Below the pieces are notes generated by a model. The model saw nothing but the letters and a program-made list of their open reading frames with translations, was not told the DNA's origin and did not search any database. Made by a program: the position numbers and the translations under genes. DNA of 64,000 nucleotides, taken from Azolla caroliniana. Taxonomy: Eukaryota; Polypodiophyta. Below, piece after piece: positions 32,727 to 43,633 of this stretch (position 1 is its first letter; each line of letters opens with the position of its first letter). The stretch spans positions 27,280,001 to 27,344,000 of the forward strand of contig JBHGNT010000001.1 in assembly GCA_043228905.1 (NCBI GenBank), read 5' to 3'.

Positions 32727-33119
32727 CCATTATGGCGTCACCCGGACTTGAACCTCAAACCTTGTAATTCATACTTGAAAACCTCAACCATTAAGATAGC
32801 TTATTGTTATATGAAACAATAAAAGCTACTTCTTGTATTACATTGATTATTGTAAAAACTCTAGATTATTCTAGAATGTTCTAGAATGTCCTAGAGCATT
32901 CTAGGTCTAGAACATTCTAGAACATTCTAGAAATCTCTAAGCTATTCTATAGGAACCTATAAATAAGCGCATACATGTATTCTCAAATCAATTCGAATCA
33001 ACACCAGTCTTTAGCTCTCATTACATATCTTGTATCCATTCTCTTTCTTTCTCTATCTTATACATCCATTCTTCTCTATCCTTCTTCCATCACTCTATCT
33101 TTTATCCTTGGTTCTGACA
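32711..33119 (+). repeat. Gypsy 3' LTR
   Basis: 409 bp, aligned base for base with 27666-28074 at an offset of 5045, with two transitions. One of them turns CG into CA, as expected from cytosine methylation decay. Confidence 0.97.
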
Positions 33120-34235
33120 CATACTCGAAAGAGCGACGGTAGGCTGCTTCTTGCTACTCCAGGATATTGCTCCGCTGCCGAGGGAGAAAACAAATCCGGA
33201 GGTTGATCTTCTATCGGCTTTGTAGCTGGCCCAATCGGCGTCGGTGTACCCCTCGAGTCGTATTGGCATCGCGGTCTTGTAGAGGATGCCGCAATCCATT
33301 GTGCCACTCACGTATCGTAGAACTCGCTTAGCGCAATCCAAGTGAGTATCATGCGGTGTTTGCATGAATTGGCTAAGGAGACCGACCGGATAACTGAGAT
33401 TGGGTCGTGTGATCGTGAGGTAGATGAGACTCCCGATGAGTTGCCGATACTGAGTCAGCTCACACGCTTTGGTGCCGGAGTGCGCATCTAGTTTGAGACT
33501 ACGATCAAGCAGGGTTGCCATGGATTTGCACTCAGCCATCCCGAACTTGTATAACAAGTTGAAGATGTAGTGCCGTTGAGAGATCATGATTCCGGCCGGA
33601 GTCCGAATTACCTCGATGCCGAGGAAGTAGTGGAGCTCCTTCATGTCCGTCATCTCGAACTTGTCGGAAAGGAGGGATTTGACCTTAGTGATTTCGATGA
33701 GATGCTCACCTCCAATGACTAGGTCATCCACATATAAGATGATGACGATCGGACTTGCGGAATCGCTTCGTATGTAAAGGGAGTTGTCCGATTTTAACAT
33801 ATAGAAGCCGATTTGATGAAGATATTGCGTTATCTTCGAATGCCAAGCACGCAGTGCTTGCTTGAGGCCGTAGAGTGGCTTCTTGAGTCAGCATACGGCT
33901 TTTGGATGAGTGCTCGAGTTAAAGCCGGGTGGTTGGATCATGTACACCTCCTCTTCTAATTCGCCTTGTAGAAAGGTGTTCTTGACGTCCATTTGATGGA
34001 GGTGCCACCCTTTCACCGCGGCAATCGCAATTACGGTCCGTTCCGTTGTCATCTTTGCCACTGGGGCAAAGGTCTCTTCGTAGTCGACGTCATGCGTCTG
34101 AGCGTATCCTTTCGCTACGAGTTGAGCTTTGTAGCGGTTTACGCAGCCATCAACGTTATACTTCACCTTGTAGATCCATCTGCATCCGATCGCCTTTTTG
34201 TGTGGTGAGGTGGGAACGAGATCCCATGTCTCTCC
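33120..34235 (-). pseudogene. Copia RT and RNase H N-terminal half, one nonsense codon
   Basis: Minus-strand order: RT block YKAQLVAKGYAQTHDVDYEE, FAPVAKMTTERTVIAIAA, LHQMDVKNTFLQGELEEEVY; then a TGA at 33888-33890 where the family has Arg (CGA to TGA, a CpG transition); then in the same frame KKPLYGLKQALRAWHSK, catalytic YVDDLVIGG, and RNase H GYTDADWASYKADRRSTSGF up to ALSS, where the gypsy LTR interrupts. The integrase-side junction near 34236 is frameshifted. Otherwise well preserved. Confidence 0.92.
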
Positions 34236-35539
34236 TCGTTCATTGCTTCAATCCATCGCGGGTCCTTCGCGGCTTTCGAAAAGGTTTCCGTCTCTCGTAC
34301 TGTCGCTACCTTCATCATAAAGGCGTAATGGTACGCCATGTAATCGTTGTAGCCAAATCGGCTTATGGGGTTCTTTTCACGAGTGGATCGGCGGAGTTTT
34401 TCATTTGCAGAAATGAGGGCTTTCTTAGCTCCGATTGGTACCTCGAAACCGCCAAACTCATTGTCGAGTGAGTGAGTTGACTCATCGTCAGTGAAGCGAT
34501 CGTCATCGTATTCTGCCATTTTCGCCTTGCCTTTGTCCATCTTCAGGCTAGGCCGTGATGTGCTTTGATCGCTCAAAGGCTCTTGTGGTCCGCTCAGTCG
34601 GGTCATGATCGGACTTTCTTCAATCATGCGCGTAGGGCGATCTTCATCCCCGATCTCTTGGTCGGCAGATTCCGGGTCGAGCGGAGTCAGAGTCGGAGTT
34701 GTCTCTGGTGCGTACCAGGATGCGGACTCGTCAAAGACGACGTCTCGACTTACCCGAGATTTTCGAGTTGAGGGGTTGTAGCACTTATACCCCTTTTGCT
34801 CCAGTGAGTATCCTACGAGGATACATTTCTCCGACTTCGGGTCGAGCTTTTGACGCTTCTCGTCGGGGATGTGCACGTACGCAATGGAGCCGAATATCCG
34901 AACATGTGATAGGTTCGGCTTCTTTCCGAAGAATCTTTCGTGTGGAGTGACCTCGTGCACGCCGGATGTTGTGCACCGGTTCATTAGGTAGATGGCCGTA
35001 TTTGCCGCTTCAGCCCAATATGACTTGGGCATATGCTTCTCGTTCATCATGGCCCACGCTACTTCGAGGATGTGCCGATTTTTGCGCTCGGCTACTCCGT
35101 TTTGTTGTGGAGTGTGTCGGCAAGTGAATTCTCGCAGAATTCCTTCCTTTCGGAGATACGTCGTGAAATCGTCCGAGAAGTACTCCTTGCCGCCATCCGA
35201 TCGAAGGCATCGTACATGTCGACCCGTGGCTTTCTCGACTTCATTCTTGAAATTTTGGAAGTGTCCGAACACTTCGCTCTTTTGCCGCATCGGGTAGATC
35301 CAAGTGTGCCTCCAAAAGTCGTCGATAAATAGCACGTAATATCGGCATCCGCCGAATGTCGCCGTTTGAGCCGGACCCCATACATCGGAATGAATTACGT
35401 CGAGTACGCCTTTGCTCACAATCCAATCTTTCGGAAATGGGTGTCGGTGTTGCTTATCGAATTGGCATGCTTCGCATACACCTTCAATCTCCTTCTCTTT
35501 GAATGTCGGGAGTCCGATGACGACTCCTTTCGATTTCAT
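34236..35539 (-). pseudogene. Copia integrase and linker
   Basis: Minus-strand frame with CEACQFDKQHRHPF (end of the HHCC zinc finger), core catalytic blocks VIHSDVWGPAQT and LRSDGGKEYFS (the two Asp) and TPQQNGVAERKNR (Glu), then VRIFGSIAYVHIPDEKR and an acidic linker leading to RSTREKNPISRFGYNDYMAY. The core residues are intact, but the frame is separated from protease and from RT by shifts, so no polyprotein can be made. Confidence 0.93.
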
Positions 35540-36334
35540 TGCTTTATGTCATAGCTCTATGTCGGAGATTGATGTGGCCGATTCGCTTATGCCATAGCTC
35601 TATGTCGGAGTCGGCTTTCGTGCTTTTCGCGAACATGACGGATTTCATCTCGTGTGAATCGAGAATGACTCAACCATTTGGCCGACCGAGACCAAATTCT
35701 TTGTGATGGTGGGTACATGCAAGACATTTTTAATGTATGTTTGCTTACCTCTTTCGCCGAACGGAACATTGCCGATGTGCCGAATCAGGTGCGTAGTGTC
35801 ATCCCCGGTTTCGACATAACCGGGTCGCTCCGGCTCTCGAAGTTCGAGAAACCATTCTTTGTGGGATGTCATATGGTTTGAGGCTCCGGAGTCAACAAAC
35901 CATATGTCCTCCGGATTGAGAGCACTAGTTGAGGTAGAGGCCGACATAGACTTTGCTCTATGTTTCATCATGAACATTCCGCCATGGTCGGAGTTGTATG
36001 CGTACATTCCGCCAGTAGTCGGAATTGTGCGCGTAATTCGTGAGTTGTCGGCTTGTGGAAGCCGATTCACGCATCTTCTTTCGGCACTCTTCTTCGTGGT
36101 GGCCGAGCTTTCCGCAATATCCGCATTCGGTTGCGTTTTGACGGCTCGGGCCTGAGTGAAAGCTCCCCCTTCTTGCGAAGGTTCCTCGTTGGCCTCCGTT
36201 TTGCGGCCGAAATTGGGAGTTGTTGTCGTAGGTCGGACCTCGTCCACCTTGTCCTTGGCCGAATCGGCCTCTCGCTCATCCGCGTCCTCTTCCTCCATTA
36301 GAGTGCGTGTAGAGCATGTGGCCTTCTGACTCAT
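35540..36334 (-). pseudogene. Copia protease and pre-integrase region, frameshifted
   Basis: The minus-strand frame contains the aspartic protease motif IWFVDSGASNHMTSHKEWF and KNVLHVPTITKNLVSVGQMV, then runs off frame. The Gag zinc knuckle CGYCGKLGHHEEEC (near 36070-36115) lies in another frame, so shifts flank it. A short AGCTCTATGTCGGAG segment is duplicated at about 35550 and 35597, within the damaged pre-integrase stretch. Confidence 0.88.
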
Positions 36335-36917
36335 TGCTCCTTGTACGCACGTGGTTTTCTTCGACTAATAGCATTGATTGGAGCTCGAAGAAGGAGAGAG
36401 ATTTCTCACGTGCTAGAACGGCGGTTCGCATCGCGCCGAACTGTGGTGCGAGGCTGCCGAGGCATATTTGCACCATCTCATCATCATCTATACTTACGCT
36501 TATTGAGCCGAGCGAGTCGCAAAGCTCCTTGATCTTCAAGGTGTATGTCGTGATAGACATATCCCTTTGTTGAATGTTGTTCAACTCTTTGCGGAGTTGA
36601 AGCTTCCTCGCGGTCGTGTTGGCGGCGAAAATCTTTCGTAGGTTTTCCCACGCTTCCTTCGGCGTCTTGGCTTCTCGAATGTAACCGAGCATGTGGTCGT
36701 GAACACATGTCGCCAAACAATACATAACGCGGCTTGCGGCTTGCTCCCATGTTGCGTATCGGGGAGCCGCTTCGGCGGGTCGGTCTTCATGCGCTCCTTT
36801 GGTGTAGCTCCAATAGCCTTGTCTGACAAGGTATTGGTGCATCTTGTACTCCCAAGATGCGAAGTTGTTTCGATCCAACTTCTCGATGGGGAGAGCACTC
36901 CCCATTTGAGTATTCAT
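36276..36917 (-). pseudogene. Copia Gag (UBN2 type), 3' frameshifted
   Basis: 214-codon minus-strand frame beginning MNTQMGSALPIEKLDRNNFA, with the copia gag blocks SWEYKMHQYLVRQGYW, AWENLRKIFAANTTARKLQL and SITTYTLKIKELCDSLGSIS. It ends prematurely in GGRGRG before the zinc knuckle because of a frameshift. A (GAA)n run lies just upstream of the start codon (36926-36951). Confidence 0.92.
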
Positions 36918-37069
36918 TATGTCGATTCTTCTTCTTCTTCTTCTTCTTCTCTCTTGAATGCGAGCTATGTAGCGAAGCTACGATAGCGATGTGCCGGTTC
37001 TTGGTCGTCGGCGTGGAGCACAACAAACGATCACGATGAGGCGAATGGGCTAGATCGAGCTACCAAATC

Positions 37070-37081
37070 GCTCTGATACCA
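37070..37081 (-). other. Copia primer-binding site (initiator tRNA-Met)
   Basis: On the minus strand TGGTATCAGAGC directly follows the 5' LTR. This is the classic plant copia primer site complementary to the 3' end of initiator tRNA-Met. Confidence 0.95.
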
Positions 37082-37473
37082 TGTAAAGAATCAAGAGATG
37101 GATTCTTGTGAAGCAGAATAGGTGTGAATTGTGTGTGTATGAGAGAGAGAGTGTGTGTGAGAGAGACAAGGAGTAATACACAGAGAATACGCAAGGTAAA
37201 AAAACTATTAGCAAAGGAGAAAGACTCGACCTAATACAAGGTGGGAGGAGGGTGCTTTATGTAGTCACCCTCTCTCTTCATTAACTACAAGGCTCATGGA
37301 GCATGGGAAATGTGAAAGCTCATAAGTTATGTGTCATAGAATATGATTCTATGACTCATACTAAATGCTAGAATATAAAGTGGTGACATAATGGTGACTC
37401 TTCACCGTTGGAGTGTCTCTTCACTCTCAAGGTGAGTTCACACACTAGACCAAGTTGAGCTTGATTCTCAACA
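37082..37473 (-). repeat. Copia 5' LTR (right copy)
   Basis: 392 bp, plus-strand ends TGTAAAG...CTCAACA, followed at once by the AGAAT target duplication. In element orientation it starts TGTTGAGAATCAAGCTCAAC, nearly the same as the LTR start of the deleted copia at 43090 (TGTTGAGAGATCAAACTCAA), so the two belong to related families. Confidence 0.95.
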
Positions 37474-38772
37474 AGAATCAATGTAACCAATGTAATACTC
37501 GATGATGTTATTCGATTTTTTAGAGGCCCAACTATTGCTTTATGGAGTCTATCTCACTCCGTGCTTACAATGAAATAGAGAAAATCCTAATTTTGTTCTT
37601 AGGTAGGCAATAGTGTGCACAAGTTGTCCACGACACAAGCCTCAACATCCAATTGTCTCATGCTATTAGAAACCTATACTCTGATATCAAGGTACTAGCC
37701 ATGCAAAGTGCATACAAGTATATCACAAAAGTCAAGAATATGCACCCGTAATATATTCCCCAAACAAGCTTGGAACATAGGACACAAGGTACAAAAAAGC
37801 GAACAAGAGCAAAATCCTCTCATCTAGATGGGTATGTGACATCATGAAATTGTTTTAAACATGGGAAGTAAAATATATCTACTGAAGCTCTAAGATGATG
37901 ATGCGAAGTACGCAATCATCAAGTATAGATTAATAGAGGCACTATGGATGAAGTAACAAGATGCTAAAATGTCTAAATTGGAATATGGCATCATGGCATC
38001 ATCGCCCTAGTATGAAGATATGCAAGGTATGCAATGAAAACCTAGTGGAGGATGAATATCACTTACTTCTAATATGCTCAGTGTATAAGGTAATTCATGA
38101 GAAGTATGATGACTTGCTATACTAGCGTAATGATTTAATTCTCATACTCAAATTCCCACCAAGAAGGGTGAGCACATATGCATGTGCACTATTTTCCCAT
38201 AGAGAGTTTTTACTGCATAGCAATAAGTGCCCTTCTTATGAAGAGATACACATAAGATGATATGCTCATTTGGTTCCAAAGCTTAAAATTGGCCTCCTCA
38301 TGGACGATAGAAAATGTATTCATCTTCTTCTTCTTTTGTGTGTGTGTACGAGATCTTCAAGGAGGGAAAGAAGCACAATAGATAAGTGATGTGTTTGATC
38401 ATGTCTTATGGTTGGAGTAAAAATTGGATCAAAGTGTTACTAAAGGTGGAGACGTAAGTAATGTCAATCTATCAAAATTTGGTGGTCAGCTTACTTGTGG
38501 CAAAATTATTTGGATGTAAAATGGAATTAAAGTTAAGTGGGTAAGTTGAAAAAAAATAGTAACAGAACTTATGGAGTTGTCTTTCGAAAACACTATAGCA
38601 CCATCAATCACCTTGTGACTCTTTAGGTAATAGAAGAAAGTCATCAAATTCAAAACCAGGAATTCCATTTCAATTCACTCCCAAAACACCCATTTGAGAG
38701 AGAGGGGGGGGGAGGAGAGTAAGAAGTTGAAATTGTGGATTTTACATACAATTAATATAATTGTGTGCTTTT

Positions 38773-38775
<3 letters not shown>

Positions 38776-38821
<46 letters not shown>
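38776..38821. repeat. (GA)n microsatellite
   Basis: About 23 uninterrupted GA units. Shorter purine tracts with G-runs lie just upstream (38696-38716). Confidence 0.95.
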
Positions 38822-38825
<4 letters not shown>

Positions 38826-38929
38826 TATATAAGACCAAAGAAGCAATTATATCTTATGTATTGAGAGAGAGAGATGGTATCAGGTAAATCTTGAGAGGTA
38901 AGGATTTATAATGGTGCTTCATAGGCTTC

Positions 38930-39400
38930 AAATTACCCACTTCCACCAACATTGTTTGGTCTATATAGTGGTGAGTTCAAACAAATGTTTGTCAAGTTTG
39001 TAAAGGAATAGGCATTGAAGAAGTTGATATCAGGAATGTGGTCTTCATGCTTTCATTGTGCAAATGATGTGTTGTTTATGGCAAATACTTTGAGAGATGT
39101 ATGAAAGATTATGAGGACATTGTAAGGGTTTTGCATCCATACAAAGTTGAGCATAAGTAATTCTAAAACGAATATTATGGTTACGAAGAACCAAAATAAG
39201 GATTAACCATGCATTATGTACAATAATGAGTCATTTGAAATCATGGAAAGCTTTAAATACCTTGCACTTGAAGTTCCCTCAAATTATCGATGGAATGAAT
39301 ATGCCACCCACCTCTTAAAGTTGAGAGACAAAGTTTATTATGCATTTGAGAACATATTGGGTGGACTTATCGGGCAATAGCATCCCTAAATTTGATTTGA
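38930..39400 (+). pseudogene. LINE reverse transcriptase fragment
   Basis: Plus-strand translation gives CANDVLFMANTLRDV (the Y/F-x-DD box, with Asn-Asp here), IMRTL.GFCIHTKLSISNSK, TNIMVTKNQN, and ESFKYLALEVPSNYRWNEYA followed by DKVYYAFENI. This is the order seen downstream of the catalytic box in plant LINEs. Stops and a frameshift are present. It is a separate copy from the LINE split by copia. Confidence 0.7.
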
Positions 39401-39914
39401 AAGATATGTAAAATGTCTAGAAGTGTGTACGCCTACTTCTTGAGAGAGGATCACTTCCCATCAAGAAGATGACCACGGAAAGGGTCATTAAGTACATGCT
39501 TGAGATAGGATCACTTCTAGGTTTTTTAAGCATTGTACTCATTCAATGACAAATCAAAATAAAGGAAATTAAATTTAAGAGTGTACTTCTTCTCCCAAGT
39601 GGCGTCAGGCACAATTCAATTCAAACCTTTAATTTAGAAATTTTTGGCTTGTTTTTTTTTCCAATAAAAATATTCTTCATTAGTAGAAATTCTACATACA
39701 TGACGAAATGATTAGTCTAACAACATTATAAAGGTTGTAGCCATGATAGGCCAATAAGAGAGCTCAAAGACTCATAGTGGAAAACTAAAAAGAATGGTTG
39801 TCCATATGTTCATCCATGTAGTTGTCCATATGTGGATAGATACTACGTAATTATTCTTCCGTTCCCTTGTGCTCATCAGCATATGTAATAAATACCACAT
39901 GTTTGTTTTGTATA

Positions 39915-41030
39915 ATATATCAGCACCTGCATAGATGTTGTACATAAAGACATATGCAGTCACATGTGATTCATCCAAACTCATTGTTTCTTCAAAAGCT
40001 TGCTTTCCAAGCTCTACATTTTCGCAGTTTCGACAAGCACCTAGCATAGTAAGCCACATCATGGTATTGGGATGTGGGATGGTGTTTTCTTCACTAGTTC
40101 TACTACTTCATCCAATTGGCCTGCACAGCCAAACAAATTAACCATGCAAATTTGATGCCCAACCAATGGATGAATTTCATAATTTCCAGTCATGGTTTCC
40201 CAATATGTTTGACCTTTATCTACCATGCATGTATGACTACAAGCATTGACCTCAACAAGAAAAATGACTGGATTTGGTAAAACCCCATTTCTTCTCATCT
40301 GGTCAAATACAGAGAAAACATTTTCAATTTCTTCAACTTGACCAAATCATGTAATCAGAACATTCCATGAGACTATATTTCGAGTTGGAAGCACATCAAA
40401 CACTTCACGTGCTTTCTCTAAGACTCCACGCTTAGCATATAGATCAACCAATGCATTGCCAACAACCTGGTTTCAATTCAGCATGCCCATCTCCTCAATC
40501 TTTGCATGAATTTCTTTGTCCTTTTCTATTGCTCCAATGCTAGCACAAGCTTTTAGAGTACATGCAAATGTGACAGAATTAGGATCTTGATACTCTGCTT
40601 TTGCATCTAATCAAAAGCATTAAGGGCCTCCTCGTCATGCTCCCCGTGCACATAACATGTGATCAATGTATTGTATGTCACTGTATCACATATGAGAAGT
40701 TTGTCAAACATTGCCTTTGCTTTTGTTAGCATGCCACATTTCAAATACATATCTACTAGTGCATTTCCAATAAGTTGGCTTTTTCTTAAAAGGTCTTTCC
40801 TCTCAGCATCGAAATGTATCTCCTCGCCCTTGTTTGTGGATCTAATGCAGCCACAAGCTTTCAAAATGCATGCATATGTGACTTCATCTCCAGAAATTCC
40901 TTGAAGTTACATCTTCTTGAATTGATTCAACGCCTCCTCACCTCTTTCGCTTTTTCAAGTGAGCCACATTTGGCATACATGTCAACTACTGCACTACCAA
41001 CATTTTGGCTCGTTTTCAATTCAACACCTA
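39915..41030 (-). pseudogene. PPR pseudogene (PLS-E type)
   Basis: The minus strand carries, in order: VGSAVVDMYAKCGSLEKAKE, MKACGCIRSTNKGEEIHF, IGNALVDMYLKCGMLTKAKA, TVTYNTLITCYVHGEHDEEA, EKAREVFDVLPTRNIVSWNV, MVDKGQTYWETMTGNYEIHP, then an E1/E2-like tail WLTMLGACRNCENVELGKQA and HVTAYVFMYNIYAGAD. At least two stops and several frameshifts separate the blocks. The repeat structure parallels the intact PPR gene at 5414-8152 but the sequence is not a close copy, so it is probably an old independent family member. Confidence 0.85.
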
Positions 41031-41044
41031 CTTCAGCTACCCAT

Positions 41045-41224
41045 GCAAACTTTCCATGCAGCCCATGCAGTTGTTTTCTTCAACATGTCTGTACTTACAT
41101 TGCGTTGAAGTTCTGAATTGCAGAATTCGGAACACCAAACTTTCCATGTTGCCCATGCAGCTGTTTTCTTCAACATGTGTGTACTTGCATTGTGTTGAAG
41201 TTCTGAATTGTAGAATTCGGAATA
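41045..41224. repeat. 90-bp tandem duplication
   Basis: Two copies, offset 90 bp, share AAACTTTCCATG, CCCATGCAG.TGTTTTCTTC and TTGAAGTTCTGAATTG, with few differences. It adjoins the 5' end of the PPR pseudogene and may have helped break it. Confidence 0.85.
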
Positions 41225-41239
41225 TATTTCACCGAATAT

Positions 41240-42060
41240 AGCAATCACATGCAAAAGAAAATGATTCTACTGTCCTCGTCCCTTCATGAAAGTATGCATT
41301 AGCCCCCAACAATGTCACCACTCATCCTTATCAAACAAAGACAATATGCTTCCTTTTCCCCAACCAACATGTCGTCGATTACCACCAACATCCACATCAA
41401 CCATCTCGCCATAGAATAGCAAAGGCTTGTACATACCAAAAAACATAATGACACTACTCTCTTTATCCCCTCATGAAATTCCGCTTCTTCCCCCGACACC
41501 ATCGTCGCTCATCCTTTACCAAAATAAACAATGTTCTTCGTTTTCCACATCAAACGTCTGTTCGTTTACCACCAAAGTCCTATACAAACAAAAATATAGT
41601 GAATGTGATGTCCTCATCCCCTCATAAAAAACTGCTTCAACCCCCAACCCCACCATGAGTCACTTATCCTTAGAAAATAGAAATTTTGCTTCAATGACCA
41701 CATCAACCATCTCGTTGTATACCACCAAGGACTTGTACCTACCAAAACTGAATGAAACTACTCTCCTAATCCCCTCATGAAATTATTCTTCATCCCCCTA
41801 CACCATCATCACTCATCGTTTACCACATCAACCGTTTATTCGTTTACCACAAAAATCCTGTACAAACAAAATTAGAATGAATGTGTTGTCCTCATCCCCT
41901 CATAAAAATCTAATTCAGCCCCTGACAACACCAACACTCATCCTTACCAATTTGAAATGCTTCAATGACCACATCACCATCTCATTGTATACCACCAAAG
42001 TCTTGTACCTACAAAAAACAGAATGAGACTAAAATTGCTTGGTTTCCACATCAACTGTCA
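41240..42060. repeat. Degenerate ~150-bp tandem array with alternating units
   Basis: The landmark CCCCTCAT(G/A)AAA recurs at about 41280, 41467, 41618, 41771 and 41896. Units also share ATCCTTTACCA, CCACATCAACC and ACCACCAAAGTC(C/T)T. Units 2 and 4 share the TGAAATT form and units 3 and 5 the TAAAAA form, suggesting duplication of a two-unit block. Confidence 0.7.
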
Positions 42061-42120
42061 TCTCGATGTTTACCAACGAAATCCATCGGAATCCTCGACC
42101 ATCTCGCCGAAACCACCAAT

Positions 42121-42440
42121 ATTGAATAAATATTGTGGACTTCCTATTAAGTCATGTAGAATTTTTTGGCTTGTTTAGATCACAAAATGTTTAGTTAGAG
42201 CATCAAGAATGTTTTGTGCCAAATGTTGCATAATTGATCAATCCTTATGAAGTGCCAGATCTTTTATGGTTACCGTGTTATCGTTACTACGAAGATCTTT
42301 TAGGTGAGTAACATTAAAAACAGTATGAATGTCAAAACCATTAGGAAGATAGAGGCATTAAGCAAATGAACCATTATGTTATAGAACTATGAAAGGATCA
42401 CAATAGCGTAGGACTAATTTACCACACTTACATGTATAAA
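42121..42440 (-). pseudogene. Ty3/gypsy integrase C-terminal fragment
   Basis: Minus-strand pieces KCGKLVLRYCDPFIVL and LYLPNGFDIHTVFNVTHLKD match the integrase C-terminal pattern KL..RY.GPF.I......A..L.LP.....H.VF.VS.LK. Stops and shifts are present. The deleted copia at 42441-43547 inserted at its edge. Confidence 0.65.
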
Positions 42441-43547
42441 TGTTGAGAGATCAAGCTCAACTTAGTTTAGTTAGTTAGTCAAGAGGTAGAAGATGGAGAT
42501 CGCTTCAAACACATGTTCGAAGAAAGTTCGATTACGACCGAGCTTAGTGGGCCACAAGAGGCCCCACACGACCCAAGCACGTCGCGGCCAAGTACGAACT
42601 TGGACAAAGGCAAAGGTAAGATGCTCGAATACGAAGTCGATCACCCCGACGACAATGATTCGGATGGATAGGCTCCCTCACTAGATAGTGAGTTCGGTGT
42701 ACCCATCATGCATACACCCGGAGTAAAGAAGGCGCTCACATCGGCAAGCGAAAAACTTTGACGCTCTTCTAGAGAGAAGAATCTCGTCGCTTGGCTCGGC
42801 TACAACGAGTATATGGCCCATCATTACGCCTTCGCTATGAAGGTAGTGGCCGATCAAGAGCCCAAGAGCTCCACCGAAGCGGCTCGTAACCCACGATGGG
42901 TGGAAGTAGTCGACCTTCACCCACACGCTACAAGCCTTCGTCACCGGCTTGAGGGGGAGGACTCGAGATTGCCAAGGTGAACAAAGCCGAAGGCCGGACG
43001 GAAGCCGCACAGAAGCCGACATCGAAAGTCGGACAACGCCGAAAACAACACCGGATGTCGGAAGCCTCACACTTGAGCTTGAGGGGGCGTGTTGAGAGAT
43101 CAAACTCAACTTAGTTTAGTTAGTTAGTCAACACATGTAACTTAGTAGTTACCTAGATAGAATCTAGTTAGTGTGTTGACCATAAATCCTTAAATAGGAT
43201 TTTGTACTCGAGTGGGATACATTGTAGATCCACCACTCCATGCTCATTTAATATAGGACTTACACGTTGTACCTATATTCTCCTAGCACATGTGCACCCT
43301 TGCACATGAAACCTATATATACCTCATTGAAGGTATTTTTGTATTTGATGATAGTTGATGATATTTACCTTTTAATATACTTTATCATCCCCCATCTTGT
43401 TTTTGTGTTCATAAGTGTACTTCTCTCTCTCTTCCTCTCACGCACACATAAACGCACATATCACTTAATCTTCCGCTACGTAATCGCTTAACTTAATCAC
43501 ATAATTAGGTAATAATTATTCCTTAATTAATTACCTAATCCTTAACA
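42441..43547 (+). mobile_element. Internally deleted Ty1/copia element with intact ends
   Basis: Perfect 5-bp target duplication ATAAA (42436-42440, 43548-43552). The 5' LTR is cut to ~42 bp (42441-42482). The 3' LTR is full (43090-43547, TGTTGAGA...TTAACA). Between them is a ~600-bp relic of the integrase linker (KNLVAWLGYNEYMAHHYAFA in one frame) and a CTTGAGGGGGCG polypurine tract. The deletion fuses LTR sequence to the integrase tail and removes primer site, gag, protease and most of pol. It is related to the large copia at 26675-37473. Confidence 0.85.
43090..43547 (+). repeat. 3' LTR of deleted copia
   Basis: 458 bp. It starts right after the polypurine tract, and its first 42 bp match 42441-42482 with one difference (A/G at position 15). 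It ends CCTTAACA immediately before the ATAAA duplication. Confidence 0.85.
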
Positions 43548-43633
43548 ATAAACTTTTGGAATTTTGAGGTACATGCAAGAAGACTTTTTTACAATGATTA
43601 AGAACATACAGATGCTTATTATTAATAATCAAC

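Larger units (their letters stand above)
27666..33119 (+). mobile_element. Ty3/gypsy chromovirus, Tf1/sushi-like, recent insertion
   Basis: 5454 bp. The 409-bp LTRs (TGTCA...TGACA) differ at only two positions (27712 G against 32757 A; 27772 T against 32817 C), both transitions. Flanks are TATAC (27661-27665) and CATAC (33120-33124), a 4-bp ATAC duplication or a 5-bp one with one change. Gag (28141-29292) is followed by Pol in the -1 frame (protease, RT, RNase H, integrase, chromodomain). No tRNA primer site is present. A self-complementary primer site is found instead. It inserted into the copia RNase H and is younger than its host by LTR divergence. Integrase carries an in-frame deletion. 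Confidence 0.95.
26675..37473 (-). mobile_element. Ty1/copia LTR retrotransposon, complete ends, broken ORFs, host of nested gypsy
   Basis: Both LTRs, a 12-nt initiator-tRNA-Met primer site, a polypurine tract and a 5-bp target duplication (AGAAT at 26670-26674 and 37474-37478) define the ends exactly. On the minus strand the order is gag, zinc knuckle, protease, integrase, RT, RNase H, the copia order. After removing the gypsy insertion (27666-33119) the element is about 5.34 kb, normal for the family. The LTRs differ at about seven positions plus a (TG/AG) length change. The reading frame is broken by at least three frameshifts and one nonsense codon, so it is not autonomous. Confidence 0.95.
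25930..38300 (+). mobile_element. Decayed LINE interrupted by the copia element
   Basis: LINE pieces lie on both sides of the copia insertion. Left (25930-26674): a LIHKGGN.. NY.SIMVS block, then GVKQGSSLSLTLFGLCIDKL near 26257, then FNDVVLF in place of the YADD box, then FKILGINVPL. Right (37474-38300): AMQSAYKYITKVKNMHP near 37696, and a zinc-binding-like CKVCNENLVEDEYHLLLICS near 38010. The order RT first, then zf-RVT, is that of a single plus-strand LINE ORF2. Many stops and shifts make it a pseudogene. The copia target duplication AGAAT joins the two halves. Confidence 0.65.

Noticed and set aside
34046-36301. Several plus-strand frames over the copia element
   Set aside because: They are antisense shadows of well-supported minus-strand integrase, protease and gag reading frames.
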